Below are positions 25,659 to 33,202 of a stretch of DNA of 47,802 bases, in pieces; positions within the stretch are counted from its first letter, which is position 1, and every line of letters begins with the position of its first letter. Origin of the DNA: an uncultured Ruminococcus sp. (lineage in GTDB: Bacteria > Bacillota > Clostridia > Oscillospirales > Ruminococcaceae); contig UQEM01000002.1 of NCBI GenBank assembly GCA_900540005.1, forward strand, positions 1-47,802, written 5' to 3'. The position numbers were made by a program, and so were the translations under genes. The notes beneath the pieces were generated by a model. It was not told the DNA's origin, did no database searches, and worked only from the letters and a program-made list of their open reading frames with translations.

Positions 25659-26906
25659 ATGAGCTATACACAGGAACTCGGCAAGAGAGCCAAAGCCGCA
25701 GAAGCTTTTATTTCCTCGGCTTCGACCATGCAGAAGAACAAGGCTCTTGCCGCTATTTCAAAGGCACTTATCGAAAACAGCAGTCTTATAATCGCCGAAA
25801 ATGCAAAGGACATTGCTGCTGCAAAGGAAAACGGTATGTCGGAAGCCAAGCAGGATCGACTCATGCTTGACGCGAGCCGTATCGAGGGCATTGCAAAGGG
25901 CGTTGACCAGATAATCGCGCTCGGCGACCCTATCGGCGAGATAATAGGCGGCGGAAACCGTCCAAACGGTTTGCAGATCATCAAGACCCGAGTTCCGCTC
26001 GGAGTTATCGGTATTATCTTTGAGTCTCGCCCGAACGTTACCGTTGACGCAGCGGCTCTCTGTCTCAAAACGGGCAACGTTGTGATCCTCAAAGGCGGCA
26101 AAGAAGCGATAAATTCAAACATCTGCCTCGGCAAGATCATGCGTGAGGCTGTTGGATCCGCTGGTCTGCCTGCTGATATAATTCAGGTCGTAGAAAACAC
26201 CGACCGCGAGACTACCAACGAACTTATGCGCCTTAACGGCTATGTTGACGTTATTATTCCGCGCGGAAGTGCAAATCTCATTCAGGCAGTTGTCCGCAAC
26301 GCAACTGTTCCTGTTATCGAAACAGGCGCAGGAAACTGCCACGTTTACGTTGATGCTTCTGCCGACCTCGATATGGCTGTTGAGATCACCGACAATGCCA
26401 AAACTCAGCGTCCCTCCGTCTGCAACGCTATCGAAAGCCTACTTGTCCACAAGGACGTTGCCGAAAAGTTTCTGCCAATGATCGCGGAACGATTCAAGAG
26501 CCACAACGTGAAGATATACGGCTGTGACAGAACTATCGCAATTCTTGGCAGTTCCGTTGAAAAGGCTACTGAGACCGAATATGCGACAGAATTCAACGAC
26601 TACATTATCGCTGTCAAGGTCGTTGACGATATTGACGAAGCTATCGCTCATATAAAAAAATACAGCACAAAGCACTCCGAGTGCATAGTTACAAGCTCAC
26701 TTGAAAACGCGCGTAAATTCCAGACACAGGTCGATGCGGCGGCTGTTTATGTAAATGCTTCAACAAGATTTACTGACGGCGGAGAGTTCGGTTTCGGCGC
26801 GGAAATCGGTATTTCCACACAGAAACTCCACGCAAGAGGCCCTATGGGACTTGCTGAGCTTACAACGGTAAAATACCTTATCAACGGCAATGGTCAGGTA
26901 AGATAA
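25659..26906 (+). CDS. proA: Gamma-glutamyl phosphate reductase (glutamate-5-semialdehyde dehydrogenase)
   Basis: Second step of proline synthesis, reducing the unstable gamma-glutamyl phosphate with NADPH. 415 residues from ATG 25659, which follows GAGGTG. Signatures: FESRPNVTVDAAALCLKTGN, KGGKEAINSN, PRGSANLIQAV, the catalytic C255 in QRPSVCNAIESLL, and the ending FGFGAEIGISTQKLHARGPM. The frame is open to 25587 inside proB, but that part has no homology. It sits 25 bases after proB and probably channels the intermediate with it. Confidence 0.96.
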   Translation: MSYTQELGKRAKAAEAFISSASTMQKNKALAAISKALIENSSLIIAENAKDIAAAKENGMSEAKQDRLMLDASRIEGIAKGVDQIIALGDPIGEIIGGGNRPNGLQIIKTRVPLGVIGIIFESRPNVTVDAAALCLKTGNVVILKGGKEAINSNICLGKIMREAVGSAGLPADIIQVVENTDRETTNELMRLNGYVDVIIPRGSANLIQAVVRNATVPVIETGAGNCHVYVDASADLDMAVEITDNAKTQRPSVCNAIESLLVHKDVAEKFLPMIAERFKSHNVKIYGCDRTIAILGSSVEKATETEYATEFNDYIIAVKVVDDIDEAIAHIKKYSTKHSECIVTSSLENARKFQTQVDAAAVYVNASTRFTDGGEFGFGAEIGISTQKLHARGPMGLAELTTVKYLINGNGQVR

Positions 26907-26936
26907 CCGCAAAAACTAACTAATACGGAGGTCGTA

Positions 26937-28859
26937 ATGGCTATTAGAAAAGATATTGACGATATGCTGAACAGCTTGAAAAACAGCGGCGAAGCTCCGA
27001 AAACGGAGAGCGCAAAGGCTGCCGCTGCACAGCCTAAGCAGCGAAAGAGCATCTATGACGATATGTCGGTAGATGACCTGCTGAATGCTCTTACCGATAC
27101 AAAGCAGCCTGAGCCTGTGGAAGTCCCCGAGGAAGAAGAAGTTCCGGTTATCGTCTCGTCAGTCATGCACACCGAGGCTTCAACACAGTCCACAAGGGTT
27201 TTCAGTGCGGCTGAAATTGCCGAAATGGAGGCAAAAGCGGCTGAAAAGGCTGAACCTGCCGCAGAGGAAAAGCCCGTACCGAAGAAAAAGAAAAAAATCG
27301 TCATTTCGGCGGAACTGCCCGACTATGAGGAGATACGCCGCCGTGACCTTGAAAAAGACAGGCTTGAACGCGAAGCTGCTGATAGAGCCGCCCGTGAGAC
27401 TGAGGAAAAGGCTCGGCTTGAAGCCGAGAGAGCCGCTCGTGAAGCTGAGGAAAAGGCTCGACTTGAAGCCGAGAGAGTTGCCCGTGAGGCTGAGGAAAAG
27501 GCTCGACTTGAAGCCGAGAGAGTTGCTCGTGAGGCTGAGGAGAAGGCACGACTTGAAGCCGAGAGATCCGCTCGTGAAGCTGAGGAAAAGGCTCGACTTG
27601 AAGCCGAAAGAGTTGCCCGTGAGGCTGAGGAAAAAGCTCGACTTGAAGCCGAAAATACCGCTCATGAAGTAACTGCCGAGGAGGGATCCGACGAAGTTCA
27701 CGGCGAGGAAATCGATGACAAAAGCGGAATTTTCTCCAAGATAAAGAACATTTTCTCCTCCGACAAGGAAGAACCCGAAGCTGATGGCGAAACCGACACA
27801 GAAGAAAATCCTGTTTCAGAACTTGCTGAGGAACTTTTCGGTAACATGAACAATGGGCTTGAAACGGCTGACGAAAGCGAACCGCCAACTGATCTCACGG
27901 AAACCGAGAGCGAAATTGCCACACCTCCGATTTTGGACGAAACCGCTGAGGACGATGACAGCACCGATTCCGTAGACAGCCTGCTTGACAATATCCGCGA
28001 AAATACGGCGGCGGCTATCGCTGATCTTGAAGCTCCTGCGGTCGAAAAGGAGGAGACTCCCGAAACACCTGCGGAAGTTCCCGAAGAACCTGCTAAAAAG
28101 CACAAAAGCCGCGTTACTTCGGCACTTGAGGGAATTCTCGATGAAAACCCCGATGAGATAATCAGCGAGCGCAGCGAAAAAACTGAGGACGATGTAAAAA
28201 CTCCGAAAAAGCGCCATTTCAAAAAGAAACTTTATACTGTTCTCGGCGTGGTTTTCTCAATTTTTGCAGTTATCGGAATCGTTGCGACCGTCACAAAATG
28301 CGCAGGACTTCTCAAAAGCTTCACCTCGGGCGAAGTTAAAAAGGACAGTTTCACGCAGATGATATACCCTGCTGTTATCATGGATATCGAGTCATTCAAC
28401 TCCCCCGAGGAGCTTACCTCGGAACAGGTGATAACCGCTACGCTCTGGTCAATCATCATGGACGACAGCAAGTCCTCAAAGTATGAAAGTTCGCTCGGCG
28501 ATACGGTTTCAATTCCCGATGTTGATGTTGAAAAGTACGCTGTTGAGCTTTTTGGCGAGGATCTTCCGACTTTTGAACACTGCACAGTCGGCCCTGTTGA
28601 ATCAAGATTCTACTACTCGGACGGAGCATACAATGTCCGCCTGCGACCGATCATTTTTACATATTCCCCCGAAATCAAGAGCATTGTCAAAAGCGGCAGC
28701 AACTACACTCTTACCGTTGATTACATTGACGAACTTCCCTCATGGATGGAAAAAAGCGTTGCAAAAACGGTCGAGTTTGGTCTGACTCAGAACGATGACG
28801 GCACTTTCTGCATAAAGTCAATGAAAATTTTATCTGTAAAGTCCTCCAATGCCCTGTAA
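26937..28859 (+). CDS. Large single-pass membrane protein with charged coiled-coil repeats, function unknown
   Basis: 640 residues from ATG 26937, which follows CGGAGGT. Residues 1-125 are acidic/alanine-rich with a KKKKK cluster at 116-120. Residues 151-240 are six copies of a 15-residue unit (consensus AREAEEKARLEAERV), a predicted long charged helix. A disordered acidic region runs to about 425. One helix spans about 433-454. The last 185 residues, with a SFTQMIYPAVIMDIESF stretch, look like a small folded external domain. No signal peptide, so the first 430 residues should be cytoplasmic. I do not recognise the family. It follows proA by 30 bases and ends the operon. A role in envelope or division is possible but unsupported. 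Confidence 0.8.
   Translation: MAIRKDIDDMLNSLKNSGEAPKTESAKAAAAQPKQRKSIYDDMSVDDLLNALTDTKQPEPVEVPEEEEVPVIVSSVMHTEASTQSTRVFSAAEIAEMEAKAAEKAEPAAEEKPVPKKKKKIVISAELPDYEEIRRRDLEKDRLEREAADRAARETEEKARLEAERAAREAEEKARLEAERVAREAEEKARLEAERVAREAEEKARLEAERSAREAEEKARLEAERVAREAEEKARLEAENTAHEVTAEEGSDEVHGEEIDDKSGIFSKIKNIFSSDKEEPEADGETDTEENPVSELAEELFGNMNNGLETADESEPPTDLTETESEIATPPILDETAEDDDSTDSVDSLLDNIRENTAAAIADLEAPAVEKEETPETPAEVPEEPAKKHKSRVTSALEGILDENPDEIISERSEKTEDDVKTPKKRHFKKKLYTVLGVVFSIFAVIGIVATVTKCAGLLKSFTSGEVKKDSFTQMIYPAVIMDIESFNSPEELTSEQVITATLWSIIMDDSKSSKYESSLGDTVSIPDVDVEKYAVELFGEDLPTFEHCTVGPVESRFYYSDGAYNVRLRPIIFTYSPEIKSIVKSGSNYTLTVDYIDELPSWMEKSVAKTVEFGLTQNDDGTFCIKSMKILSVKSSNAL
27387..27656 (+). repeat. Six tandem 45-bp coding repeats
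   Basis: Six in-frame 45-bp units encode the 15-residue motif of residues 151-240. Units differ by a few synonymous bases and by the first residue (A, A, V, V, S, V). Such arrays readily gain or lose copies. Confidence 0.9.
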
Positions 28860-28862
28860 AAC

Positions 28863-28889
28863 AAACGGCTGCCAAATGGCAGCCGTTTT
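28863..28889 (+). terminator. Terminator of the proBA operon
   Basis: AAACGGCTGCC (28863-28873) pairs with GGCAGCCGTTT (28878-28888) over a 4-base loop, with a short T-run continuing into TTATT. Confidence 0.8.
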
Positions 28890-28920
28890 ATTATATAGAC
28901 AAAGCGCTTTGAAGTTATTT

Positions 28921-28966
28921 GCAGGGCTTTGCCCCACACCCCACCAAAGGCACTGCCTTTAGAATC
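28921..28966. repeat. Intergenic repeat-like element with two small hairpins
   Basis: GGGC-TTT-GCCC (28924-28934), a C-rich stretch CCACACCCCACC, then AAAGGC-ACT-GCCTTT (28946-28960). I have seen similar CCCCACACCCCAC intergenic elements in gut Clostridia, so a dispersed repeat is likely. Only one copy is in this window. Confidence 0.4.
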
Positions 28967-28976
28967 CAAATATTAT

Positions 28977-28998
28977 GGGCGCTCTGTATAGAGCGCCC
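28977..28998 (-). terminator. Hairpin at the 3' end of the transketolase operon
   Basis: GGGCGCTCT (28977-28985) pairs with AGAGCGCCC (28990-28998) over 4 bases. The following minus-strand sequence (ATAATATTT) is only partly T-rich, so termination may be imperfect. Confidence 0.55.
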
Positions 28999-29005
28999 TT
29001 AGTCT

Positions 29006-29953
29006 TTATTTAAGTGAAACCGCTTTTCTTGCGTTAACTGCAATGTTTTCAGCCGAGAGCCCAAACTCCTTGAGAAGATCAACCGCAGGGCCTGAGTGTC
29101 CGAACACGTCGTTTACGCCGACCTTGATAACGGGCACGGGACAGCACTCTGTTACTGCTTCCGCAACGGCTGAGCCAAGACCGCCGATGATACTGTGCTC
29201 CTCAGCAGTTACTATAACGCCGGTCTCCTTTGCGCACTTGCAGACAAGCTCCTTATCGAGAGGCTTTATCGTGTGGATATTTACTACTCTTGCGGAAATA
29301 CCCTCAGCTGCAAGTACTTCTGCCGACTGGAGAGCCTCGTTTACCATGAGGCCTGTTGCCACGATCGTAACGTCACTTCCGTCACGGAGAACGATTCCCT
29401 TGCCAAGCTCGAACTTGTATGTTGCAGCATCGTTGATAACCGGAACTGCAAGACGTCCGAAACGCATATAAACCGGCCCGTTGAAGTCAAGAGCAGCCTT
29501 TACAGCAGCCTTTGCCTCAACGTCATCAGCTGGGTTGATGATAGTCATGCCCGGAATAGTTCTCATAAGCGCGATATCCTCGTTGCACTGGTGAGTTGCA
29601 CCGTCCTCGCCAACGGAAATTCCTGCGTGAGTTGCGCCGATCTTAACGTTGAGATGAGGATAGCCGATCGAGTTGCGGACAATTTCAAAAGCTCTGCCTG
29701 CCGCGAACATTGCAAATGTAGAGGCAAAGGGGATCTTTCCGCAGGCTGCGAGACCTGCCGCAACGCCCATCATGTTCGCCTCAGCAATGCCGCAGTCGAA
29801 AAAGCGGTCGGGGTGAGCCTTCTTGAAAATAGCTGTCTTTGTAGCAGCAGCAAGGTCTGCATCGAGGACAACAAGATCCTTGTATTCATCGGCAAGGTCT
29901 CTCAAAGCCTCGCCGTAGCTTTCTCTGGTAGCCTTTTTAATAACGTCTGCCAT
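29006..29953 (-). CDS. Transketolase, C-terminal subunit
   Basis: The pyrimidine-binding and C-terminal half of transketolase, a pentose phosphate enzyme moving two-carbon units with thiamine diphosphate; 315 residues. The catalytic Glu that activates the cofactor is in FFDCGIAEANMMGVAAGLA. Other blocks are HAGISVGEDGATHQCNEDIA, TIINPADDVEAKAAVKAAL and TAEEHSIIGGLGSAVAEA. In many Firmicutes and archaea the enzyme is split in two; the partner subunit lies 4 bases upstream. A DXPS-like enzyme is excluded by the split arrangement and motifs. Confidence 0.94.
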   Translation of the reverse strand: MADVIKKATRESYGEALRDLADEYKDLVVLDADLAAATKTAIFKKAHPDRFFDCGIAEANMMGVAAGLAACGKIPFASTFAMFAAGRAFEIVRNSIGYPHLNVKIGATHAGISVGEDGATHQCNEDIALMRTIPGMTIINPADDVEAKAAVKAALDFNGPVYMRFGRLAVPVINDAATYKFELGKGIVLRDGSDVTIVATGLMVNEALQSAEVLAAEGISARVVNIHTIKPLDKELVCKCAKETGVIVTAEEHSIIGGLGSAVAEAVTECCPVPVIKVGVNDVFGHSGPAVDLLKEFGLSAENIAVNARKAVSLK

Positions 29954-29957
29954 ATCA

Positions 29958-30797
29958 TTAGTCCTCCAATTCCTTTAACTGCGCGCTGAGCTCTGCCATT
30001 GCAAGGTCATACTGCTCCTTGTTGGGAGCTGTACCGTGCCAGCCGACCTGATTTTCCATGAATGAAACGCCTTTGCCCTTTACGGACTTCTGAATGATAG
30101 CAACGGGCTTGTCAGTAACCTTTTCGGCAGCCTCAAAAGCCCTGTCTATGCTGTCAAAATCATGAGCGTCCATTGTTATAACGTGCCAGCCGAATGCTGC
30201 AAACTTATCTGTGATAGGCTCGGGAGAGCATACCTCGGAGATCGGGCCGTCTATCTGGAGACCGTTGTTATCAACTATCGCAACAAGGTTGGTGAGCTTC
30301 TTGTGAGCCGCAAACATTGCTGCCTCCCAGACCTGTCCTTCTTCTATTTCGCCGTCGCCGAGGATAGTGTATACCTTGTAGGACTTGCCGTCAAGCTTTC
30401 CTGCAAGAGCCATTCCGCAAGCTGCGGAGATTCCCTGTCCGAGCGAACCGCTTGACATATCAACGCCGGGAATGTGAATACAAGGGTGTCCCTGAAGAAG
30501 CGCACCGATATGGCGGAGCGATTTAAGTTCCTCCTCGGCAAAATATCCTTTCTGAGCAAGAACCGCATAGAGTGCAGGTGCTGTATGACCCTTTGAGAGC
30601 ACAAATCTGTCTCTGTCGGGATCTTCGGGATTTGAAGCGTCAACGTTCATTTTATTGAAGTAAAGGTATGTCAGCGTATCGCTTATCGAGAGCGAGCCGC
30701 CCGGGTGACCCGACTTTGCGTTGTAGGTACCCTCGATTACGCCCATTCTTACTTTACAGGCGATCTTTTGCAGATCCTTTTTGATTTTTTCGTCCAT
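29958..30797 (-). CDS. Transketolase, N-terminal subunit
   Basis: The diphosphate-binding half of split transketolase; 279 residues. The cofactor motif GDG...NN is seen as ILGDGEIEEGQVWEA and IVDNNGLQIDGP. The N-terminal GHPGGSLSISDTL and SKGHTAPALYAVLA blocks contain conserved substrate- and cofactor-contacting residues. ATG follows GGAGGTTATC. It pairs with the C-terminal subunit 4 bases downstream. The 80-base gap upstream holds a hairpin but no promoter I trust, so it may be read through from rluD and the HAD gene. Confidence 0.94.
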   Translation of the reverse strand: MDEKIKKDLQKIACKVRMGVIEGTYNAKSGHPGGSLSISDTLTYLYFNKMNVDASNPEDPDRDRFVLSKGHTAPALYAVLAQKGYFAEEELKSLRHIGALLQGHPCIHIPGVDMSSGSLGQGISAACGMALAGKLDGKSYKVYTILGDGEIEEGQVWEAAMFAAHKKLTNLVAIVDNNGLQIDGPISEVCSPEPITDKFAAFGWHVITMDAHDFDSIDRAFEAAEKVTDKPVAIIQKSVKGKGVSFMENQVGWHGTAPNKEQYDLAMAELSAQLKELED

Positions 30798-30823
30798 GAT
30801 AACCTCCGTTATAAAGTTATTTC

Positions 30824-30841
30824 CCTTTCCGAGCGGAAAGG
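30824..30841 (-). other. Hairpin ahead of the transketolase genes
   Basis: CCTTTCC (30824-30830) pairs with GGAAAGG (30835-30841) over a 4-base loop. No T-run follows on the minus strand. Possible processing or regulatory stem between the HAD gene and tktN. Confidence 0.35.
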
Positions 30842-30877
30842 ACGGTGTATATAAACGGCATTCGCCGCATTAACCTT

Positions 30878-31708
30878 TTATTCCCCGACTGCTCCGCACC
30901 TTGCTATGATATCATCTATCAGCTCTGCGACAGCTCCGTCCTCGTTTGTATGCGAAAGAACGAGATTGGCAACGTTTTTCACCGATTCTTCGGCATTTGC
31001 AGGACAAGCTCCCAGATCGGCAGCCTTTATCATCTCGATATCGTTGTCAAAGTCGCCGATCGAGACAAATGTGAATCCCTCCATGCCGGGCAGCTTTCTG
31101 AACTCGCTCAGCGCCGAGCCTTTGCTGACTCCCTTGGGGAGCATTTCGTAAAACATCTCCGACGACTTCACGAAATCTACCGTGTCATAGCCTTTCTGCC
31201 GAACCAGAACCTGTATGTAATCCATGTCCTCGGGCGACATCGCAAACAGCACCTTGAGCCAGCCTCCCTCGGGAATTTCAGCAAGCTCGGTATAATTCGG
31301 AACTATATTGCACAGTTTCGTGTGAAGTTTCTGATAATCGTTGTTGCGGTACACATATGTACCTTCGACCTTGAGAACTTCTCCGCCAACGTCAGGCATA
31401 AGGTCAAGAATTTCCTGCGTTATGGCTCTTGCCTCACTTGGCAGCGGACAGGTATAGAGCGTTTTTCCACTTGTAAAATCATGGATAGCCGCTCCGTTAT
31501 ACATGATAACAGGGTATTTCAGCTCGATCATAGCACGATATTGCTCAAAAGACTGTATCGTGCGCCCCGTGGCTACCGTGAATCTTCCTCCGAGACGCGT
31601 AAAGCGCTCTATCGCTGCTCTGTCAACAGCCGTTATCTGCTTTTTTGAGTTTAGCAGAGTTCCGTCCATATCGCTCAGCAGCATTACTTTTGATATATCT
31701 TCAAACAA
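30878..31708 (-). CDS. HAD-superfamily Cof-type phosphatase
   Basis: 276 residues, HAD subfamily IIB. Motif I is LLSDMDGTLLNS with nucleophile D13 and D15. The substrate-gating cap occupies about residues 85-190. Motif III/IV is KGVSKGSAL then SIGDFDNDIEMIKAA. Members dephosphorylate sugar phosphates, flavin or pyridoxal phosphates; substrate unknown. The frame starts at TTG 31708, four bases after rluD, with only a weak ribosome site, so coupling to rluD is likely. ATG at codon 9 would be too close to motif I. Confidence 0.85.
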   Translation of the reverse strand: MFEDISKVMLLSDMDGTLLNSKKQITAVDRAAIERFTRLGGRFTVATGRTIQSFEQYRAMIELKYPVIMYNGAAIHDFTSGKTLYTCPLPSEARAITQEILDLMPDVGGEVLKVEGTYVYRNNDYQKLHTKLCNIVPNYTELAEIPEGGWLKVLFAMSPEDMDYIQVLVRQKGYDTVDFVKSSEMFYEMLPKGVSKGSALSEFRKLPGMEGFTFVSIGDFDNDIEMIKAADLGACPANAEESVKNVANLVLSHTNEDGAVAELIDDIIARCGAVGE

Positions 31709-31712
31709 AATC

Positions 31713-32627
31713 TCACATCTTTTCCAGTTTTCTCAGAACCGCCTGAAAATACTCGGGCAGCTCGCTCGAAAACTCCATGTATTTTTTCGTTTTAGGGTGG
31801 ATAAAACCTACTTTTCGCGCATGGAGACACTGTCCGTCAAGGCCCTTATAAGGCTTTCCGTAAACATCATCGCCAAGCACGGGGTGTCCGAGATACGCAA
31901 GATGAACGCGGATCTGGTGAGTCCGTCCCGTTTCGAGCCTCAGCCGCAGATGAGCATAGCCGCCATACTGCTTTATCACCGAGTAGTGGGTGACCGCATT
32001 CCGCGAATTTTCGGTCGTTACGCACATTTTCTTGCGGTCGGTCTTGTGTCTGCCTATCGGCGCGTCGATCGTTCCCTCAGTCTCCTTGAAATATCCGACC
32101 GCGACCGCTTCGTACTCGCGCGTAAAGCTGTGCGCCTTTATCTGTTCCGCAAGTCCGAGGTGAGCCGCGTCATTTTTCGCAACTATCAGCAACCCGCTCG
32201 TGTTTTTATCGATCCTGTGGACGATTCCGGGACGGATCACGCCGTTGATTCCGGAAAGACTTCCGCCGCAGTGATACAGCAGCGCGTTCACGAGAGTTCC
32301 GTTGTGGTTTCCGTGAGCCGGGTGAACCACCATTCCTTTCGGCTTGTTGACCACGAGCAGATCGTCATCTTCATACACGATATCAAGCGGAATATTTTCG
32401 GGCTGCGCATCGAGCGGCTGCGGGTCGGGGATCTCAACGGTCAGCTTTTCACCGCCTCGGAGTTTGCAGTTCTTCGCGATAGGTTTTCCGTCCGCGAGAA
32501 CGCTCCCCTGTAGAATAAGGGTCTGGACTGCTGAACGCGTTAGCTGTGCAATATTATCCGAAATATACTTGTCAGCACGACTTCCGCTGTCCTCTTTCGC
32601 AGCAATAAGTTCAATTATTTCACTCAT
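31713..32627 (-). CDS. 23S rRNA pseudouridine synthase, RluA/RluD family
   Basis: Converts uridines to pseudouridine in RNA; 304 residues. An S4 domain (SRADKYISDNIAQLTRSAV) is followed by the catalytic motif HRIDKNTSGLLIVAK with catalytic D140. The ending RLETGRTHQIRVHLAYLGHPVLGD is typical. In B. subtilis the corresponding gene (ylyB) is also directly after lspA. Exact rRNA positions cannot be read. Its ATG overlaps the lspA stop by 8 bases. Confidence 0.93.
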   Translation of the reverse strand: MSEIIELIAAKEDSGSRADKYISDNIAQLTRSAVQTLILQGSVLADGKPIAKNCKLRGGEKLTVEIPDPQPLDAQPENIPLDIVYEDDDLLVVNKPKGMVVHPAHGNHNGTLVNALLYHCGGSLSGINGVIRPGIVHRIDKNTSGLLIVAKNDAAHLGLAEQIKAHSFTREYEAVAVGYFKETEGTIDAPIGRHKTDRKKMCVTTENSRNAVTHYSVIKQYGGYAHLRLRLETGRTHQIRVHLAYLGHPVLGDDVYGKPYKGLDGQCLHARKVGFIHPKTKKYMEFSSELPEYFQAVLRKLEKM

Positions 32628-33141
32628 TGCCCGAACCCTCTTTTTCGGTTTCAGCCGCAGCAGCTTTCTTTGCCTTTTCGATTTTCGGATCTATGAAAAT
32701 ACCGTAGCAGATGAGCAGTACAAAGGCTGCTGTGACGCATATATCCGCAACGTTGAAAATCGCAAAATGGAACAACTTTATCTCAAACATATCCACAACA
32801 TAGGAAAAGCGAATACGGTCGATGAGGTTTCCGATTCCGCCGGCAATAAAGAGCGAAAGCGCTATATCAAGCAGTTTCGAGCGCTTGAATTCCTTGACGA
32901 GCAGAACCGCGCAACCGATGAGCACTATTGAGGTGAACCCTATCAGAAACCATTTCTGCCCCGACATACTGCCGAAGATAGCGCCGTCATTTTCGAGATA
33001 TGTAAGGTCTATCACTTTGAAATCGCCAAAGTGTATGAAGTCAATACTGCCCTTGGGTCGGAGCGAATTTACCGCCCAGTATTTCACAGCCTGGTCAGCT
33101 CCTACGAGAGCCGCGATCATCATAATGAGAAAAACTGCCAC
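32620..33141 (-). CDS. lspA: Lipoprotein signal peptidase (signal peptidase II)
   Basis: Aspartic membrane protease that cleaves lipidated prolipoproteins; 173 residues with four membrane helices. The catalytic pair is D108 (GGIGNLIDRIRF) and D133 (FNVADICV). The ENDGAIFG motif at about 50-57 is also kept. GTG 33141 is the start, set by AAAGGA 7 bases upstream. The C-terminal 25 residues are a charged Lys/Ala/Glu tail. The window encodes at least two likely substrates, the TraB-like and GH3 lipoproteins. Confidence 0.95.
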   Translation of the reverse strand: MAVFLIMMIAALVGADQAVKYWAVNSLRPKGSIDFIHFGDFKVIDLTYLENDGAIFGSMSGQKWFLIGFTSIVLIGCAVLLVKEFKRSKLLDIALSLFIAGGIGNLIDRIRFSYVVDMFEIKLFHFAIFNVADICVTAAFVLLICYGIFIDPKIEKAKKAAAAETEKEGSGNE

Positions 33142-33164
33142 ATCAATATCCTTTCAACAAATAC

Positions 33165-33189
33165 GCCTGCCGCCATCAAGACAGCAGGC
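33165..33189 (-). other. Hairpin in the ileS-lspA gap
   Basis: GCCTGC (33165-33170) pairs with GCAGGC (33184-33189) over a 13-base loop. No T-run follows, so it is not an intrinsic terminator. Possible processing site. Confidence 0.3.
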
Positions 33190-33202
33190 AATATTATCCT
33201 AA

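Noticed and set aside
27387..27656. CRISPR-like array
   Set aside because: The 45-bp units are contiguous, in frame, without spacers, and encode a repetitive helix.
27180..27701. Long minus-strand frame opposite the 45-bp repeats
   Set aside because: It mirrors the repeat codons of the real plus-strand gene; no start signals or homology.
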